A stretch of DNA of 34,849 nt from Balneolaceae bacterium (lineage in GTDB: Bacteria; Bacteroidota; Rhodothermia; Balneolales; Balneolaceae). The notes below the pieces were generated by a model. It worked only from the letters and a program-made list of their open reading frames with translations. It made no database searches and was not told the DNA's origin. Below, in pieces: positions 1-8,280 of the stretch (positions are counted from its first letter, which is position 1; the number at the start of each line of letters is the position of its first letter). The stretch covers positions 1 through 34,849 of the forward strand of contig PWLN01000230.1 in assembly GCA_003559375.1 (NCBI GenBank). Direction: 5' to 3'. A program made the position numbers and the translations under genes.

Positions 1-303
1 ATCAATCCGGCTGATCCCGGTCTATTCCGATATGTTTTTTCGGGTACAGGTACAGACTATCAGCTTAGTTATCTTTTTCCTGTTAACATTGAAGCCATAG
101 GACGTTTTTCTGTTCAAAAACCTGATAGCGATTTAAGGGAAGTTTATCCGAAAATCAGGCAATATACATTTGGGCTTACAAAATATATTTGGGAACATGC
201 ACTCAAGCTGCAGTCGGAATTCACATACAACAAAGAAGATTTATTTCAATCCGAAGAGCGGAGTAACTGGTATTTGAGATTTCAGATTGAAATCGGGATT
301 TGA
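1..303 (+). CDS. C-terminal end of an outer-membrane porin (phosphate-selective porin O/P-like), 5' truncated
   Basis: An open frame enters from the left edge and stops with TGA at 301-303, giving 100 residues of a longer protein. The visible part alternates polar and aromatic residues as outer-membrane beta strands do: YQLSYLFPVNIEAIGRF, YPKIRQYTFGLTKYIWEHALKLQSEFTYNK, and a last strand NWYLRFQIEIGI. The pattern of a porin strand, a 'LTKYIWEHALKLQ' strand and a short C-terminal strand resembles the Porin O/P family, which forms 16-stranded OM channels. The substrate cannot be told from this fragment. It converges on the plug-domain lipoprotein gene at 385. I see no clear terminator in the 81-bp gap, only a weak GAG/CTC hairpin near 341-358. 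Confidence 0.6.
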   Translation: MNPADPGLFRYVFSGTGTDYQLSYLFPVNIEAIGRFSVQKPDSDLREVYPKIRQYTFGLTKYIWEHALKLQSEFTYNKEDLFQSEERSNWYLRFQIEIGI

Positions 304-384
304 AACACTTTTGGATCCCGAAAACAAAAATTTTTACCTCACTGAGAAGCAGGCTCTCTGTTTAATAAAATCTCTTATGTGGGC

Positions 385-810
385 TTAACGTTTTGTTGTA
401 ATAAGAATAACACCATTCGCACCACGAACCCCATAAATCGAAGCATCGCTGCCCATTAATACCCGGACATTTTCAATATCCCTGACGTTGATCATGTTGT
501 TTACCTGCGAATAACTGTTACCGACCGCATTGCCATCAATAACATAGAGTGGATCCGTATTTGCCATAAAAGAAGACGAGCCCCTGACCTTTATGGATGG
601 GTTATGGCTTGGCCCTGATACTTGAACACCTGGAACCCTCGCGAGATAATCAGCAAGAGTACGGTAAGTATCTCTTGCATCGGAAACCACGACAGGTGAA
701 CCATCAGGTGATCTGCTGGAATGATCCCGATCAGTTGTTTGCTCTGAAGTTGAACACGCCTGAAACAGAAGAGAAAAGATGAAAATGAATGAAAGGAATA
801 ATTTTTTCAT
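385..810 (-). CDS. Plug-only lipoprotein, TonB-dependent-receptor plug domain without barrel (copy 1)
   Basis: 141 residues. A lipoprotein signal peptide (MKKLFLSFIFIFSLLFQAC, Cys19 the lipidation site) is followed by about 20 polar residues and then a domain matching the plug of SusC/TonB-dependent receptors: LADYLARVPGVQVSG, IKVRGSSSF, DPLYVIDGN, INVRDIENVRVLMGSDASIYGVRGANGVILITTKR. The chain ends right after the ITTKR strand, where a receptor would enter its beta-barrel, so there is no barrel and no room for a carboxypeptidase-like domain. A good Shine-Dalgarno (GAGGTG) precedes the ATG. It lies 56 bp downstream of a close paralogue on the same strand, probably one transcript. Family knowledge supports outer-membrane anchoring. 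The function is unknown to me; it might act as a decoy, partner or regulator of a TonB system, but that is speculation. Confidence 0.85.
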   Translation of the reverse strand: MKKLFLSFIFIFSLLFQACSTSEQTTDRDHSSRSPDGSPVVVSDARDTYRTLADYLARVPGVQVSGPSHNPSIKVRGSSSFMANTDPLYVIDGNAVGNSYSQVNNMINVRDIENVRVLMGSDASIYGVRGANGVILITTKR

Positions 811-866
811 AAAGCCACCTCAGCGCATAACTTTGAATATCTGAAAAAGTATTAATATACCTATGC

Positions 867-1292
867 CTATCTTTTTGTTGTGATAACGATCACACCATTT
901 GCTCCTCTGACTCCATAAAAAGATGCATCACTGCCCTTTAAAACGCGTACATTAGCAATGTCGCGAACATTAAGCATATTGTTTACAAAGTTGTAATTGG
1001 TGCCTACAGGATTCCCGTCAATTACATAGAGTGGCTGAATTTCAGAATTAAAAGACGAAACACCTCTGATCAATACCATTTGGTTGTTTTGAGGGCCAGA
1101 GACATAAACACCAGGCACTCGCTGCAGATAATCAGCCAGAGACCGGAAATAATCCCGTTCATCTGTCACAATATTTACAGAACTGCCGGTATGCAATTCT
1201 ATCTCATTTGGCCGGGTAGCTTGTTCTGAAGTGGAACAGGCTGCCATCAAAAAGAGGAAGGAAAATAGGAATAGGAGAGTTTGAATTTTCAT
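867..1292 (-). CDS. Plug-only lipoprotein, TonB-dependent-receptor plug domain without barrel (copy 2)
   Basis: 141 residues, the same length and layout as its neighbour at 385-810: a lipoprotein signal (MKIQTLLFLFSFLFLMAAC, Cys19), a divergent linker, then the plug core SLADYLQRVPGVYVSG, VLIRGVSSF, QPLYVIDGN, LNVRDIANVRVLKGSDASFYGVRGANGVIVITTKR. The core is strongly conserved between the copies while the linker and signal peptide differ, as expected for a tandem duplication under selection on the plug fold. A GGAG Shine-Dalgarno sits 5 nt before the ATG. It lies about 80 bp downstream of the ilvE stop on the same strand, so it could be read from ilvE or from its own promoter. No receptor barrel or TonB/ExbBD gene is in the window. 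Domain call is confident; role unknown. Confidence 0.85.
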   Translation of the reverse strand: MKIQTLLFLFSFLFLMAACSTSEQATRPNEIELHTGSSVNIVTDERDYFRSLADYLQRVPGVYVSGPQNNQMVLIRGVSSFNSEIQPLYVIDGNPVGTNYNFVNNMLNVRDIANVRVLKGSDASFYGVRGANGVIVITTKR

Positions 1293-1373
1293 GGCAACTC
1301 CGTTAAGGAATATTTGAATATTTAATATACTAACAACGGATATAAAAGTCGCTTTGGTACTTTATTTTACAAT

Positions 1374-2498
1374 TCAGTAATAAACAGATTCCTTAATATT
1401 TACGGGATGAGTCCAGCCATGGGTATCTTCGATTTTCCCATATTGAATACCGGTAATGGCATCGTACATTCTTTTAGCAAATGGGCCAATTTTTTCCATA
1501 TCCAGATTGATATTTTGGCCCTGATGGTGGATAAGCCCGACAGGGGCAATCACAGCTGCCGTTCCGGCTCCAAAAATTTCGTTCAGGCTGCCATTATGGT
1601 GTGTTTCAAATAATTCATCAATGGAAATTCGGCGTTCCTCTACGTTTATTCCCCACTCTTTGGCAAGAGTGATTACCGATCGGCGTGTGATTCCCGGAAG
1701 TACTGTGCCACCCAGTTCCGGAGTAACAAGCGTATCACCAATCAGGAAAAAGATATTCATTGTGCCCACCTCTTCAATATACTTATGCTCATTTGCATCG
1801 AGCCAAAGCACCTGTGTATAACCGTTTTGCTGAGCCTTGAGTGCAGGAAGAAAGCTGCCGCCGTAATTCCCTGCGGCTTTTGCTTCACCGGTACCACCTT
1901 TTACTGCTCTAACATATTGATCAGAAGTGGTTAATTTAACAGGGTTAAATCCCTCACTGTAATATGCACCAACCGGGCTTGTGATAATAAAAAACCGATA
2001 CTCCTGTGAAACTTTTGCAGCAAGGTATTCCTCAGTGGCAATCATAACAGGACGAATGTAGAGAGCCTGGCCCTTTTTTTTGGGCACCCATTCATGATCA
2101 AGTTTCATTAATTCTTCAAGAGCTTCAATAAAAAGGAGCTCATCAGTTTCTGGCATGCAAAGCCTTTTAGCAGAATTGTTAAACCTGGCGTGATGATCCT
2201 TTGGCCGAAAAAGATTTATCGTGTTTTGATCAACATAATAAGCCTTCATTCCTTCAAATACGGCCTGCCCGTAGTGTAATGCCATCATAGATGGTTCAAA
2301 TGTGATAGGGCCGTATGGCAGAATTTCAGCAGATTGCCATTTGCCATCATGATATTTCATTTCAAACATGTGGTCTGAAAAAATCCGGCCAAAGTCAAGA
2401 TTGTTAAAATCAAGGTTGGAAATTCTGCTTTGTACTGCTTTTTTAATGCTTATTTTCATAGTATTAAGGCTTTGAAAAGGTGTATCCTGTTTGTTCAT
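1374..2498 (-). CDS. ilvE: Branched-chain amino acid aminotransferase
   Basis: PLP-dependent fold-type IV transaminase that interconverts leucine, isoleucine and valine with their 2-oxo acids using glutamate/2-oxoglutarate, in the cytosol. Family motifs are clear: ALHYGQAVFEGMKAY near the N-terminus, the PLP lysine in GEAKAAGNYGGS (Lys207 in this numbering), VLWLDANEHKYIEEVGTMNIFF, and LNEIFGAGTAAVIAPVG. The length (374 aa) fits the type with an extended N-terminus. I chose the ATG at 2498 because AAGGA lies 11 nt before it. A further upstream TTG (2534) has no better support, and an internal ATG at 2459 (MKISIKK) is a serious alternative matching where the family similarity begins. It is divergent from the M24 peptidase gene. 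Confidence 0.93.
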   Translation of the reverse strand: MNKQDTPFQSLNTMKISIKKAVQSRISNLDFNNLDFGRIFSDHMFEMKYHDGKWQSAEILPYGPITFEPSMMALHYGQAVFEGMKAYYVDQNTINLFRPKDHHARFNNSAKRLCMPETDELLFIEALEELMKLDHEWVPKKKGQALYIRPVMIATEEYLAAKVSQEYRFFIITSPVGAYYSEGFNPVKLTTSDQYVRAVKGGTGEAKAAGNYGGSFLPALKAQQNGYTQVLWLDANEHKYIEEVGTMNIFFLIGDTLVTPELGGTVLPGITRRSVITLAKEWGINVEERRISIDELFETHHNGSLNEIFGAGTAAVIAPVGLIHHQGQNINLDMEKIGPFAKRMYDAITGIQYGKIEDTHGWTHPVNIKESVYY

Positions 2499-2662
2499 TC
2501 CATCAACTTTCCTTGTATTCTCCGAATATATCAAGTACCCGTTGAATCAAACAAAATGCAGGACGGTAAATATAAATTCAAATGTTTTTAAAACTTTTGT
2601 AAGATAAGGCGAATTTATCAAACGGATAACAATTCAGTTCAATATTCTTTAATCATGAACAT

Positions 2663-4003
2663 ATGAAAAAATTTTCATCTATTTATTTGATCTGCCTCTT
2701 ATTAACAGCAGATTTTTCATTTAGCCAGACCCGTAATGATATAACACCTCATATACTTTCGATGCGCGAACGTGCCGAGGTTATGGATCGATGGACCGAG
2801 TACCGTCTGGACAACCTTGTGCCTGAACTTATGCGCCGTGAAGGAATTGACATGTGGGTTTTAGTGGCACGTGAATACAATGAAGATCCTGTTTTACTTA
2901 CAATGCTGCCTGCAACATGGCAATCATCACGCAGAACAACGATTCTGGTTTTTTTTGACGATGGAGAACAAGTAGAAAGGCTGGCTGTAGCCCGTTACAA
3001 TATCGGTTTTTTTGAAACCCAGTGGTTTCCTGATCAGGAACCAGACCAGTGGAAACGGTTTGGGCAGATTGTGGAAAAACGTGCACCGGAAAAAATCGGG
3101 GTAAATATCTCCGAACATTTTGCCCTGGCCGATGGCATCAGTTATACCGATTTTATGCACCTGAAAAACAGCCTTACATCTGAATTCAGCGAACGTATTG
3201 TTTCCGCGGAAAAGTTGTCAGTGGGATGGCTGGAAACACGAACCGATGATGAGATCACAGTCTATCGCCAGATTAACAGAATTGCGCATAACATTATTGC
3301 TGAGGGGCTCTCAGAGGCAGTTATTACACCCGGTGTGACCACAACACAGGATGTGCAGTGGTGGTTTCGTGAGCGGATTCGTGACCTGAACCTCACAACA
3401 TGGTTTCATCCATCGGTATCGGTTCACCGGAGCGAATCGCCTGAGCATACTGGCGATTTTTCAGATTATGCCGACAGTGATATCATATTACCGGGCGACC
3501 TAATTCATATGGATTTGGGTATTGAGTATCTTGGCCTTACGACGGATACACAACGGAACGCGTATGTATTGCGCCCAGGTGAAACAGACGCCCCGCAAGG
3601 CTTGAAAGATGCCCAGGCTGTCGGAAACCGCCTGCAGGATATTCTGACAAATGAGTTTGTAACCGGCCGGACCGGAAATGAAATTCTTGCAGCAGCACTG
3701 CAAAAAGCCGCTGAAGAAGGAATTAAAGCAACGATTTATACTCATCCGATTGGCTATCATGGACATGGCGCAGGCCCCACCATTGGGCTTTGGGATCAGC
3801 AGGGCGGTGTGCCGGGTAATGGTGACTATCCGCTATATCCAAATACCGCGCATTCTATAGAGCTAAACGCGGAAGTATACGTTCCTGAGTGGAACCGCAA
3901 TGTTCTGATTATGCTTGAAGAAGATGCCATTTTCGATGGAGAAAAGGTTTGGTATATCGATGGCAGGATGAAAGAGTTTTATCTGATACCCAGGCAGAAG
4001 TGA
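2663..4003 (+). CDS. Exported M24-family metallopeptidase (Xaa-Pro aminopeptidase-like)
   Basis: 446 residues starting with a Sec signal peptide (MKKFSSIYLICLLLTADFSFSQ), so it acts in the periplasm or outside. An N-terminal creatinase-like half (about 30-200) is followed by the pita-bread M24 catalytic domain. Likely dinuclear-metal ligands are all present: Asp284 (HMDLG), Asp295 (TTDTQR, the usual spacing of 11), His368 (YHGHGAGP), Glu400 (SIELN) and Glu420 (LEEDA). M24 enzymes of this type remove N-terminal residues before proline or cleave related dipeptides; the exact substrate cannot be told. The gene stands alone, divergent from ilvE across about 160 bp, and is followed by a gap holding heptamer repeats. 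Confidence 0.85.
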   Translation: MKKFSSIYLICLLLTADFSFSQTRNDITPHILSMRERAEVMDRWTEYRLDNLVPELMRREGIDMWVLVAREYNEDPVLLTMLPATWQSSRRTTILVFFDDGEQVERLAVARYNIGFFETQWFPDQEPDQWKRFGQIVEKRAPEKIGVNISEHFALADGISYTDFMHLKNSLTSEFSERIVSAEKLSVGWLETRTDDEITVYRQINRIAHNIIAEGLSEAVITPGVTTTQDVQWWFRERIRDLNLTTWFHPSVSVHRSESPEHTGDFSDYADSDIILPGDLIHMDLGIEYLGLTTDTQRNAYVLRPGETDAPQGLKDAQAVGNRLQDILTNEFVTGRTGNEILAAALQKAAEEGIKATIYTHPIGYHGHGAGPTIGLWDQQGGVPGNGDYPLYPNTAHSIELNAEVYVPEWNRNVLIMLEEDAIFDGEKVWYIDGRMKEFYLIPRQK

Positions 4004-4063
4004 GTTGCGGCGGAATATAGCTTTACCTGAACTTTCGGTATAGACAGAACAATTTATATTTTG

Positions 4064-4137
4064 AGCTATCAGCTATCAGCTATCAGCTATCAGCAAATGA
4101 CTTCAAAGACTGACAGCTGAAACCTGAAAGCTTATAA
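4064..4137. repeat. Degenerate heptanucleotide tandem repeat, locus A
   Basis: Four perfect tandem copies of AGCTATC (4064-4091) are followed by diverged units. After a two-base slip near 4108 they resume a 7-bp rhythm as CTGACAG / CTGAAAC / CTGAAAG / CTTATAA (4110-4137). It fills the gap between the M24 peptidase and recQ. The same 7-bp rhythm with different unit sequences recurs in other gaps of this window. Confidence 0.8.
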
Positions 4138-4220
4138 AAGAGAAGCAGATTTATTGTAAGGAAAGACAGTTTTTAGGTTCATACTAAGTAGATGATGATA
4201 TTTATAACAAAAAATGTTCC

Positions 4221-6422
4221 ATGATAAATCAAGCCAAAACAATTCTTAAGCAAACCTTTGGATACGATGAATTTCGACCATTACAGCAGGATGCTATTGA
4301 GAATGTGCTCAACAAGAGAGATACATTGGTGATTATGCCCACAGGAGGTGGGAAATCTTTAATATATCAGATACCGTCATTGATCTTTAACGGTATCACA
4401 ATTGTGGTTTCTCCGCTGATATCCCTTATGAAAGACCAGGTGGAGCAGCTTGATGCGTTTGGTGTTCCCGCACTGTTTTTGAACAGCACGCTCACTGTCG
4501 AACAATACAGAATGAATGTAAACCGGATAAGGTCGGGTCAGGCTAAACTTCTCTATCTCGCCCCTGAAACACTGATGCTTGAAAAAACAAGACAACTGCT
4601 TTCAAAATTGAAGATAGACTGTTTTACAATTGATGAAGCACACTGTATATCGGAGTGGGGCCATGACTTCAGGCCGGAGTATCGTCAGCTTGCCCAGGTG
4701 CGGAAAGACTTCCCGGATGCGGTTTGCCTGGCACTTACGGCAACAGCTACACCCCGCGTTCAGGACGATATCCAAAGTATGCTTGAAATGAAAGATTCAG
4801 CCCGGTTTGTGGCCAGCTTCGACCGGAAAAACCTGGTATTGAAAGTGGCCGACAAGGGGTATCCGCTCGACCAGATTCTTGATTTTCTTTACACACGAAA
4901 TATGCAATCGGGTATTATCTATTGTTTTTCAAGGAGACAGGTGGATGAACTGGCATATGACCTGAAAAACAACGGACATTCCGTACTTCCTTATCATGCA
5001 GGCCTTTCTGATGAGGATCGTATGAAAAACCAGGAAGCCTTTATCCGCGATGATGTTCGGATTATCGTGGCAACCATTGCTTTTGGGATGGGAATCAATA
5101 AACCGGACGTCAGGTTTGTGATTCACCACGATATGCCGCAAAACATCGAATCATACTATCAGCAAATCGGCAGGGCAGGGCGTGATGGGCTGAGTGCCGA
5201 CTGCCTGTTGCTATACAGCTATGCCGACAGACAGAAAATTGAGTATTTCATTGGCCAAAAAGTAGGAAATGAACGGGAAGTAGCAGAAAAACATCTTGAG
5301 TCACTGATCCGGTTTCTTGAATTTGACGGATGCCGGAGAATTCCGCTGATGAAATACTTCGGAGAAACGTACAGGAAAAGCCAATGCGGGATGTGCGACA
5401 ACTGTCTTCGAGACAAAGGAGATGAGGAAGATTATACAATCCCGGCTCAAAAATTTATGAGTTGTATTGCCCGAACCAATCAGCTATATGGTGCCCATCA
5501 TATAGCCGATGTCCTCAGAGGGTCATCTGCAAAAAAAATACTTGAGAAAAGGCATCATAAAATATCCACCTATGGTATCGGAAAAGAGTGGCCAAAAAAT
5601 CATTGGGTGCAGTTATCGAGGCTTTTAATTCGAAAAGGATTTGTGGAGATAGACCCTAAGTATGGAAGCCTGATTTTAACTGAGAATGCAAAGCCCGTGC
5701 TTAAAGGCGATATACGGGTAACCGGAATTCTTGACAGAACCCAAACAACACATCAGGAAGCATCAAAACAAAAAACTGCGGGTTTTGTAGAAAGCCGTTT
5801 CAATGAAGAACTGTTCGAAGAACTCAGGATAGCGCGCAAAAAACTTGCAGATGAGCTGGGAATTCCTCCGTATGCGATATTTCCGGATACAACCCTGATG
5901 GAGATGTCTTACTATTTTCCGCAGGATGAAATCAGCCTGATCGGGATATATGGTGTTGGAGAAGCGAAACTAAAAAAATATGGCAACCAATTTCTGAATA
6001 TTATCAGAAAATTCACCAGGACAAATGATATCAAATCGAGATCGAGGGTGATCAGGCAAAGAGTGAAAAAAAATGCATCAAAAAAGAGACATGAACTCAT
6101 TGGAAAAGAGTATCAATCGGGGAAATCCATCGAACACCTTGCCGAGCAATATGGAGTGAAGACGGCAACTATTCTCAGCCATTTAAGAAAATATCTAGAT
6201 GAGGGAAATACGATTGACCCGTCCGGAATCCTGAAAGCATCCGGCCTGTCGAAACGCAAACGTAACATGGTACTTGCTTCCATAAAAAAAGCCGGGCCCG
6301 AGTTTCTGAAACCGGTTTATGAAGATCTGAACAAAGAAGTGGATTATAACGAGCTTCGGATTATTCAGTTGGCATATATGGCAGGAATGAAAAAGAAAAG
6401 TAGTATCCGTGAAGGTTCATAA
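4221..6422 (+). CDS. recQ: ATP-dependent DNA helicase RecQ
   Basis: 733 residues, a full RecQ. The SF2 helicase core has Walker A PTGGGKS (Lys45), motif II DEAH (138-141), LTATATPRVQDDI, and motif VI QQIGRAGRDG. The RecQ-Ct zinc ligands are Cys371, Cys389, Cys392 and Cys395 (QCGMCDNC). Next come a winged-helix region (about 405-510), an HRDC domain (about 525-600, FNEELFEELRIARKKLADELG) and a C-terminal helix-turn-helix tail (about 620-725) typical of the Bacteroidota/Firmicutes type. It unwinds DNA 3'-5' in recombination and fork repair. The next gene starts inside its last codons (14-bp overlap), so translation of the two is probably coupled. Confidence 0.97.
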   Translation: MINQAKTILKQTFGYDEFRPLQQDAIENVLNKRDTLVIMPTGGGKSLIYQIPSLIFNGITIVVSPLISLMKDQVEQLDAFGVPALFLNSTLTVEQYRMNVNRIRSGQAKLLYLAPETLMLEKTRQLLSKLKIDCFTIDEAHCISEWGHDFRPEYRQLAQVRKDFPDAVCLALTATATPRVQDDIQSMLEMKDSARFVASFDRKNLVLKVADKGYPLDQILDFLYTRNMQSGIIYCFSRRQVDELAYDLKNNGHSVLPYHAGLSDEDRMKNQEAFIRDDVRIIVATIAFGMGINKPDVRFVIHHDMPQNIESYYQQIGRAGRDGLSADCLLLYSYADRQKIEYFIGQKVGNEREVAEKHLESLIRFLEFDGCRRIPLMKYFGETYRKSQCGMCDNCLRDKGDEEDYTIPAQKFMSCIARTNQLYGAHHIADVLRGSSAKKILEKRHHKISTYGIGKEWPKNHWVQLSRLLIRKGFVEIDPKYGSLILTENAKPVLKGDIRVTGILDRTQTTHQEASKQKTAGFVESRFNEELFEELRIARKKLADELGIPPYAIFPDTTLMEMSYYFPQDEISLIGIYGVGEAKLKKYGNQFLNIIRKFTRTNDIKSRSRVIRQRVKKNASKKRHELIGKEYQSGKSIEHLAEQYGVKTATILSHLRKYLDEGNTIDPSGILKASGLSKRKRNMVLASIKKAGPEFLKPVYEDLNKEVDYNELRIIQLAYMAGMKKKSSIREGS

Positions 6423-7098
6423 ATTTATTCAATCCCTTAAATACACACATCAAGGCCTGTTTAACCCATGGTTTCACAGGGATTTGAAACATGATCTTTC
6501 ACCGGAATCACCGCAGATCAGGCAGAGGCAACTGGAAGCCTATCTATCCGAAAGGATCAACCGGGCAAGGTTTCTTTTAATTGCAGAAGCACTCGGTTAT
6601 CAGGGGGGACATTTTACCGGGATTGCCATGACTTCCGAACGTATCCTGCTGGGCTATCAAAAAGAAAAATATGATATAAAACCGGAACATGTATTCAAAG
6701 GAATAAAACCCGAAAGAACCAGCCGGCCGGCACTTATAGAGCGGGGAATGAGCGAACCGACTGCCACGATTGTTTGGGGTGCGTTTATTGAAATGGGGAT
6801 AGATCCGTATGATGTGGTGCTTTGGAATGCTGTTCCCTGGCATCCTTACAAGCCGGAAAAGGGATTACTGAGCAACCGAACACCATTAAAAAGTGAACTG
6901 GAAACAGGATTAAAACATCTGAAAGTTATTACAGGCATGTTCAAAAATGCAAAAGTGGTTGCAGTAGGGAGGAAATGTGAAACAAGTTTATCCTTGCTTG
7001 ATATTGACTATACAGGAGTGCGTCATCCTGCAAATGGCGGTGCGGGTAAATTCAGGGAGCAAATAAAGCGTTTAATGATTCATTCAATATTGGATTAA
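6409..7098 (+). CDS. Uracil-DNA glycosylase superfamily protein
   Basis: 229 residues. Family-like motifs appear in order: LLIAEALGYQGGHFTGIAMTSER (about 57-79, the first active-site motif), VVLWNAVPWHPY (about 136-147) and VRHPANGGAGKF (about 203-214), where the His is the expected catalytic-loop residue. These fit the UDG fold, which excises uracil or other deaminated bases; the substrate range is not certain from sequence. The start is a GTG at 6409, overlapping the end of recQ by 14 bp and leaving no better ATG nearby, which argues for translational coupling. Pairing with recQ supports a DNA-repair role. Confidence 0.8.
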   Translation: MKVHKFIQSLKYTHQGLFNPWFHRDLKHDLSPESPQIRQRQLEAYLSERINRARFLLIAEALGYQGGHFTGIAMTSERILLGYQKEKYDIKPEHVFKGIKPERTSRPALIERGMSEPTATIVWGAFIEMGIDPYDVVLWNAVPWHPYKPEKGLLSNRTPLKSELETGLKHLKVITGMFKNAKVVAVGRKCETSLSLLDIDYTGVRHPANGGAGKFREQIKRLMIHSILD

Positions 7099-7176
7099 CC
7101 TGAAATCATCATATTTTTCGGGAACATGTACTATAACAATAGAGTTGCAGAGATTAATGATTAATTACCCGATCAA

Positions 7177-8025
7177 ATGAAAAAATATATTGCGATAATA
7201 TTGGTTGCCGTTTTTATGGCAAGTTGTGCTGCTTTGAGAGATTTTGCTGATACAAGACGCCCCACTCTTCAGTACAATAGTATGAGTATTCAAAGTATTG
7301 ATTTTAACCGGGCAGTTGTTCAATTTCATTTCGATGTGAATAATCCAAACCCTGTTGGTTTAACAGCGGATCGTTATTCCTATGAATTTTTCATTAATGA
7401 AAATTCATTTCTTTCCGGCTCCCAGGATCAAAATGTGCGTATTAGCCGGGAGAGCGTCAGTACATTGAGTGTACCGGTAACATTGAGTTTCTCTGATATC
7501 ATCAATTCGTTCGGTTCACTTATTGGAAGTGAATCCTTTGCATATCGAATCAATACTGAGGTACAATTTGATATACCCGGCCTCGGTGTACAGAGGCTTC
7601 CTGTGAGTGCTTCGGGTGAATTACCAATACAGAGAATGCCAAGGATTGAACTTGCCGGATTGGATGTTAGAAACCTTTCACTTGCCGGAGCTGAGTTAGA
7701 GGTGGCTTTCCGGGTTGCCAATCCCAACAGATTCGGTATCTCCATGTCGAATGCTGCATATATTCTCCAGGTGAATGGCAGGGATTGGCTCGATACCCGG
7801 ATTACTGACACTATTCGGCTTGGAGCTTCAGATAGTGATATCGTTCGAATACCCATACGATTAAACGCTACTCAAATGGGGTCGGTTCTGATTGACCTTA
7901 TGGCGGGGAGGTCAGAGTTTGACTATAATTTGTCAGGATCGGCAAACATATCTGCCGATATTGAAGGATTTAGCGGAGGCCAAAATTTGCCATTCGATCT
8001 TAGTGGCCGCTTTTCAACAGATTAG
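7177..8025 (+). CDS. LEA14-like (LEA type 2) lipoprotein
   Basis: 282 residues with a lipoprotein signal (MKKYIAIILVAVFMASC, Cys17). The mature part contains two tandem LEA14/WHy-type beta-sandwich repeats: one around 30-150 (VQFHFDVNNPNPVGLTADRYSYEFFINEN) and one around 155-275 (LEVAFRVANPNRFGISMSNAAYILQVNG). The 'NPN' signature of each repeat is visible. This family is linked to desiccation and stress in plants and is common as lipoproteins in Bacteroidota, but its bacterial role is poorly known. It sits 78 bp after the UDG-like gene. Its last 12 bases overlap the end of a small reading frame on the opposite strand. Confidence 0.85.
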   Translation: MKKYIAIILVAVFMASCAALRDFADTRRPTLQYNSMSIQSIDFNRAVVQFHFDVNNPNPVGLTADRYSYEFFINENSFLSGSQDQNVRISRESVSTLSVPVTLSFSDIINSFGSLIGSESFAYRINTEVQFDIPGLGVQRLPVSASGELPIQRMPRIELAGLDVRNLSLAGAELEVAFRVANPNRFGISMSNAAYILQVNGRDWLDTRITDTIRLGASDSDIVRIPIRLNATQMGSVLIDLMAGRSEFDYNLSGSANISADIEGFSGGQNLPFDLSGRFSTD

Positions 8026-8201
8026 TAGAATTCCCAGTATTTCTGCACAACGATTTTTGATGTCGTATTTCTGATAATTGGCAGAATCTCTGAATGCCCT
8101 TATATCCTCGTAAAAAAAGGCCAATCTCTCAAATCTATCATACGTATGGCTTTATTAGTGAACTGTCCAAAATTATTAAGGATTAGTGCGGCTTTTAACA
8201 T
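8014..8201 (-). pseudogene. Small unrecognised gene interrupted by a frameshift at a T7 run
   Basis: On the minus strand an ATG at 8201 opens MLKAALILNNFGQFTNKAIR, then MIDLRDWPFF, and would stop at 8100 after 33 residues. If the ribosome slips back one base, or if one T is missing, at the run of seven T (8112-8118), the frame continues as YEDIRAFRDSANYQKYDIK, NRCAEILGILLIC and stops at 8014, giving about 62 residues. Both halves have plausible protein composition and the junction in the joined product is smooth. The run read as T_TTT_TTT fits a -1 slippery heptamer, but a simple indel or a base-calling error fits equally well. I do not recognise the product. The 3' end overlaps the LEA gene by 12 bp. 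Confidence 0.4.
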
Positions 8202-8280
8202 TAAAATTTCTTAATAAATAGAATATTATGTAAATTTCCCATACAACAAGTGGGGTACAATATTGAAGGGTCCGAATAAC

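Noticed and set aside
4064-4094. Possible CRISPR-like array
   Set aside because: Units are 7 bp, directly abutting, with no spacers and no cas genes.
7428-7856. 142-codon minus-strand open frame inside the LEA gene
   Set aside because: Fully antisense to a convincing lipoprotein gene and Ser/Leu-rich without motifs.
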